64,000 nucleotides of DNA from Streptomyces sp. NBC_00464 (GTDB taxonomy: Bacteria > Actinomycetota > Actinomycetes > Streptomycetales > Streptomycetaceae): NCBI RefSeq assembly GCF_036013915.1, contig NZ_CP107899.1:3906001-3970000 (forward strand), read 5' to 3'. Made by a program: the position numbers and the translations under genes. Under the pieces are notes generated by a model. It was not told where the DNA came from and searched no databases. It saw nothing but the letters and a program-made list of their open reading frames with translations. Shown here piece by piece: positions 61,540 to 64,000 of this stretch; position 1 is the first letter of the stretch, and every line of letters begins with the position of its first letter.

Positions 61540-62010
61540 TCAGCCCTCCGCAATGATCTCGGAGAGCGTGTCGACGCCCTCCCTCGTACCGACGGCGACG
61601 AGCGTGTCCCCGATGGCGAGCCGGAAGTCCGGCCCGGGTGACGGATGCGCGCTGTGGGTCCGCAGCACCGCCACGATCGAGGCCCCGGTCCGGGTCCGGG
61701 CCCGGGTGTCCCCGAGCAGCCGGCCGCCGTACGGGGAACGCGTCCCGAGCGGGATGTGCTCGGTGACCAGGTCGATGCCCTCGGTCCGCACGGCGTCGAT
61801 CGGCGCCGCGTCGATGAGGTGGGCGAGGCCGGTGGCCTCCTGTGGAGTCAGGGGTACGGAGAGTTTGCAGGAATCGGGGTCGTCCTGGTCGTAGAAGCCG
61901 ATGAACCGCCGGCCGTCGTGGTGGACGACGACCGAGATGTGCTGTCCCGACTCGGTGGTGTAGTCGTACTGCACGCCGACTCCGGGCAGCGTGGTGCGGT
62001 GGGTTCCCAT
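61540..62010 (-). CDS. TrkA-C domain regulatory subunit of cation:proton antiporter
   Basis: 156 residues; ATG at 62010 with GGAGGAAGCC. N-terminal region about 1-75 (YDYTTESGQHISVVVHHDG), C-terminal TrkA_C fold about 80-155 with GASIVAVLRTH and DTLVAVGTREGVDTLSEI. KhtT/AmhM-like subunit expected to gate the antiporter by ligand or pH. Two bases separate it from the antiporter start. Confidence 0.88.
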   Translation of the reverse strand: MGTHRTTLPGVGVQYDYTTESGQHISVVVHHDGRRFIGFYDQDDPDSCKLSVPLTPQEATGLAHLIDAAPIDAVRTEGIDLVTEHIPLGTRSPYGGRLLGDTRARTRTGASIVAVLRTHSAHPSPGPDFRLAIGDTLVAVGTREGVDTLSEIIAEG

Positions 62011-62132
62011 GGCTTCCTCCCGGGGAGCGCGGTGTGCGTCTCTGACGTTCTTGGCGATCTCTTTAGCTGCCCATGACCTTATCCGGAGGGTCCCGCCGCC
62101 TTCGTGGCCGGTTCCGTACCCGCCCGGACGCA

Positions 62133-62169
62133 CGCGTGCCCGGCCGGTGCGCAGCCGGCCGGGCACGCG
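62133..62169. terminator. flotillin terminator hairpin
   Basis: 15-bp perfect stem (62133-62147 with 62155-62169), 7-base loop, 18 bases past the stop of the minus-strand flotillin gene. Confidence 0.85.
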
Positions 62170-62186
62170 GTGGTCGACGCGAGGCG

Positions 62187-63626
62187 TCAGTCGGCGATCT
62201 CGATCCTGCCGTTCTGTGCGGTGGCGGTGTCCTGCTGGGCCGGGACCTGTGCCTTCGGGCCCGCGCCCTTGAGGTTCTGGAGCAGCGCGGCGAGGTCGAC
62301 TCCCGTGGTGGAGCTGAGGAGTTCCATGCCCTGGGCGACGTTGTCCGTGACCGTGCGCGACAGCTGGCTGGCGCCGTCCGTCGAGATCACCGTCAGCTTG
62401 TCGATGGCGCTCAGCGGCTCGGACGCTTTGGCGACGACCTGCGGGAGCACCTCGACGAGCATCTGGAGGACGGCCGCGTCGCCGTACTGCGCGAAGGCGT
62501 CGGCCTTCTTCTGCATGGCCTCGGCCTCGGCCGAACCCCGGGCGGCGATGGCGGCGGCCTCGGCCTCACCCTCGATGCGCACGGCGTCGGCGAGCGCCGA
62601 ACGGTGCAGCTTCTCGCCCTGACCGGTCAGCCGGGAGCGCTCCGCGTCCGCCTCGGCCTCCTTGACCTGGGCGATGCGGCGGGCCTCCGCCTCCTGCTCG
62701 GCCTGGTAGCGCGCGGCGTCGGCGGGCTTGCGGACCTTGGTGTCGAGCTCGCGGTCGGTCAGGGCGGCCTGGCGCTCGGCGACCTTCTCCTGCTCCTGGA
62801 GGACCTCCTGCTGACGGGCGGCCTCGGCGAGCGGACCGGCGGCGTTCGCCTTCGCGGCGGCCGCCTCCGTCTCGGCCTTGATCTCGGCCTGCTTCAGGTT
62901 GAACGTCCGCTCGGCGATGGCGATCTCCTCGGCGGCCTTCAGCCGGGCCTGCTCCGAGGCGCGGCGGGCGTTCGCCTCGGCGATGTCCGCCTCCTGCTTG
63001 GCGCGGGCGGCCTCGGGGCGGCCGAGGTCCTCCAGGTAGGAGCCCTCGGTGGTGATGTCCTGGATCTGGAAGGCGTCCAGGATCAGGCCCTGACCGGACA
63101 GGCTGGCCTCGGCCTCCTCCGCCACCTGGCCGGCGAACGCGGCGCGGTCGCGGATGATGTCCTCGACCGACATCCGGCCGACGATGGCGCGCAGCGCACC
63201 GGAGAGCACTTCCTGGGTGAAGCCGACGATGCCGTCCTGCTGCTGGAGGAAGCGCTGGGCGGCGGCCCGGATGGCGTCCTCGCTGCCGCCGACCTTGACG
63301 ATCGCGACGCCTTCCAGATGGGACTTGACCCCGCGCAGGGTGACGGCGCCGCGCACGGCGACGGGGATGTGCCGGCTGGAGAGGTCCAGGGTGAACTTCT
63401 GCTGGACGAAGGGCACGACGAAGACGCCGCCGCCGACGACGACCTTCTGGCCGCTGTTGTCGATGCTGGACCGGCCGGTCACCGGGTCCACGGACTTCTT
63501 GCCGCGGCGTCCGGTGATGATGAACGCCTGGCTGGGGCCCGCGACCTTGTAGCGCGTGATGACGGCGAGGGCGAGCAGGAAGAGGAGTACGACGACTCCG
63601 ACGATGGCGATCAGGACTGGACTCAT
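62187..63626 (-). CDS. flotillin family protein (SPFH), second copy
   Basis: 479 residues, the usual flotillin length. N-terminal membrane helix (2-24), SPFH domain (about 30-200), then coiled-coil with Ala/Glu repeats (about 200-400) and a C-terminal SDGASQLSR-type tail. It differs strongly from the 708-residue flotillin in size, N terminus and tail, so it is an older paralogue. Followed by a strong hairpin, preceded by a partial NfeD-like gene. Confidence 0.92.
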   Translation of the reverse strand: MSPVLIAIVGVVVLLFLLALAVITRYKVAGPSQAFIITGRRGKKSVDPVTGRSSIDNSGQKVVVGGGVFVVPFVQQKFTLDLSSRHIPVAVRGAVTLRGVKSHLEGVAIVKVGGSEDAIRAAAQRFLQQQDGIVGFTQEVLSGALRAIVGRMSVEDIIRDRAAFAGQVAEEAEASLSGQGLILDAFQIQDITTEGSYLEDLGRPEAARAKQEADIAEANARRASEQARLKAAEEIAIAERTFNLKQAEIKAETEAAAAKANAAGPLAEAARQQEVLQEQEKVAERQAALTDRELDTKVRKPADAARYQAEQEAEARRIAQVKEAEADAERSRLTGQGEKLHRSALADAVRIEGEAEAAAIAARGSAEAEAMQKKADAFAQYGDAAVLQMLVEVLPQVVAKASEPLSAIDKLTVISTDGASQLSRTVTDNVAQGMELLSSTTGVDLAALLQNLKGAGPKAQVPAQQDTATAQNGRIEIAD

Positions 63627-63703
63627 AAGGATGTCCCCCTCTGCCTCCCGACAGGGGACGGCAGTTCTGTGGCGAGCGGTGGCGTGCGGGCCGGCGGGCC
63701 GGC

Positions 63704-64000
63704 TCAGCGTTCGACGGGACGGACCGAGACCGAGGTGGTCGAGAGGGTGGCCTCGACCCAGATCTCGGTGCCGCGTGCGACCGGTACCGGGCTCTTCGCC
63801 GAGAGCTTCACGGGCTGCCCCCCGAGTCGCAGCAGCACCTCCCCGTAGCCGTCGGCCGGAATGGCCGTGACCACGGAACCCGACGTGCCGACGAGGTCCT
63901 CGTCCCGTGGCGTGGCATGGGTCTGATCCCGCATCAGGGCTCGGCTGAACTTCCAGGTCAACCAGGCCGCGACCAGCCCGGCGAGCACCCCGGCGGCGGT
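63704..64000 (-). CDS. NfeD-like/OB-fold membrane protein (5' end outside window)
   Basis: The last 98 residues are visible: a membrane helix (AGVLAGLVAAWLTWKFSRAL) then an OB-fold with VGTSGSVVTAIPADGYGEVLL and PVARGTEIWVEATLSTT. It is in the right position, 77 bases upstream of the flotillin, to be its NfeD partner. Confidence 0.8.
   Translation of the reverse strand, partial: TAAGVLAGLVAAWLTWKFSRALMRDQTHATPRDEDLVGTSGSVVTAIPADGYGEVLLRLGGQPVKLSAKSPVPVARGTEIWVEATLSTTSVSVRPVER

Overview
This window is high-GC actinobacterial DNA, almost certainly a Streptomyces chromosome. Supporting signs are third-position G/C in every gene, many GTG and occasional TTG starts, 4-bp ATGA/GTGA couplings, a SpoIIE/HATPase phosphatase, an F420-type oxidoreductase, a Trp-attenuated tryptophanyl-tRNA synthetase and the intergenic repeat with core CGCCGGACGGGCTTG. 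No rRNA, tRNA, CRISPR array or prophage was found. Everything here was read by eye; no database search was possible.

Layout. (1) 1-14,500, almost all on the minus strand, looks like a specialised-metabolite or sugar-conjugate cluster. Read in the direction of transcription it holds a TrmB/LuxR-type regulator, a small exported peptide, a WecC-like nucleotide-sugar dehydrogenase, an adenylation-carrier-condensation NRPS, a NodB deacetylase, an MFS exporter, an ATP-grasp ligase and a VOC protein. A 21-bp perfect hairpin follows, then a degenerate ABC-ATPase fused to an Ldh-type dehydrogenase, a Gfo/Idh/MocA oxidoreductase, two TIM-barrel isomerases and a sulfotransferase-like gene that leaves the window. 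Inferred chemistry: an activated sugar is oxidised, deacetylated and aminoacylated, and the product is exported. (2) 14,600-37,400 is mostly chromosomal housekeeping: pirin, AI-2E transporter, SpoIIE phosphatase, aspS, secreted dioxygenase, L,D-transpeptidase, metG, a two-component pair, a VWA protein, S4 protein, FUSC transporter, universal stress protein and a flavin reductase/LLM oxidoreductase pair. (3) 37,400-41,000 is a sulfur module (SulP permease plus SdsA-type alkylsulfatase). (4) 41,000-44,000 is a small accessory patch: a TnpB element that splits a DUF6126-like gene, then a class II Fic protein. (5) 43,900-45,150 is trpS with a WW leader peptide and attenuator. (6) 45,200-56,000 is a minus-strand membrane/ATPase module: NfeD/YqiJ-like protein, long flotillin, an array of 71-bp repeats, a 1662-residue AAA ATPase and an RCK-2TM-RCK channel-like protein. 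(7) 56,100-64,000 holds a PucR regulator with SD-containing 31-bp repeats, a DHA2 exporter, an F420-type enzyme with a striking palindromic operator, MarR, a CPA2 antiporter with its TrkA-C partner, and a second flotillin/NfeD pair cut by the window end.

The strongest candidates for undescribed biology are the orphan cluster with its dead-ABC/Ldh fusion (1-14,500) and the flotillin / giant ATPase / RCK-channel module with its amplified repeat array (45,210-55,836).
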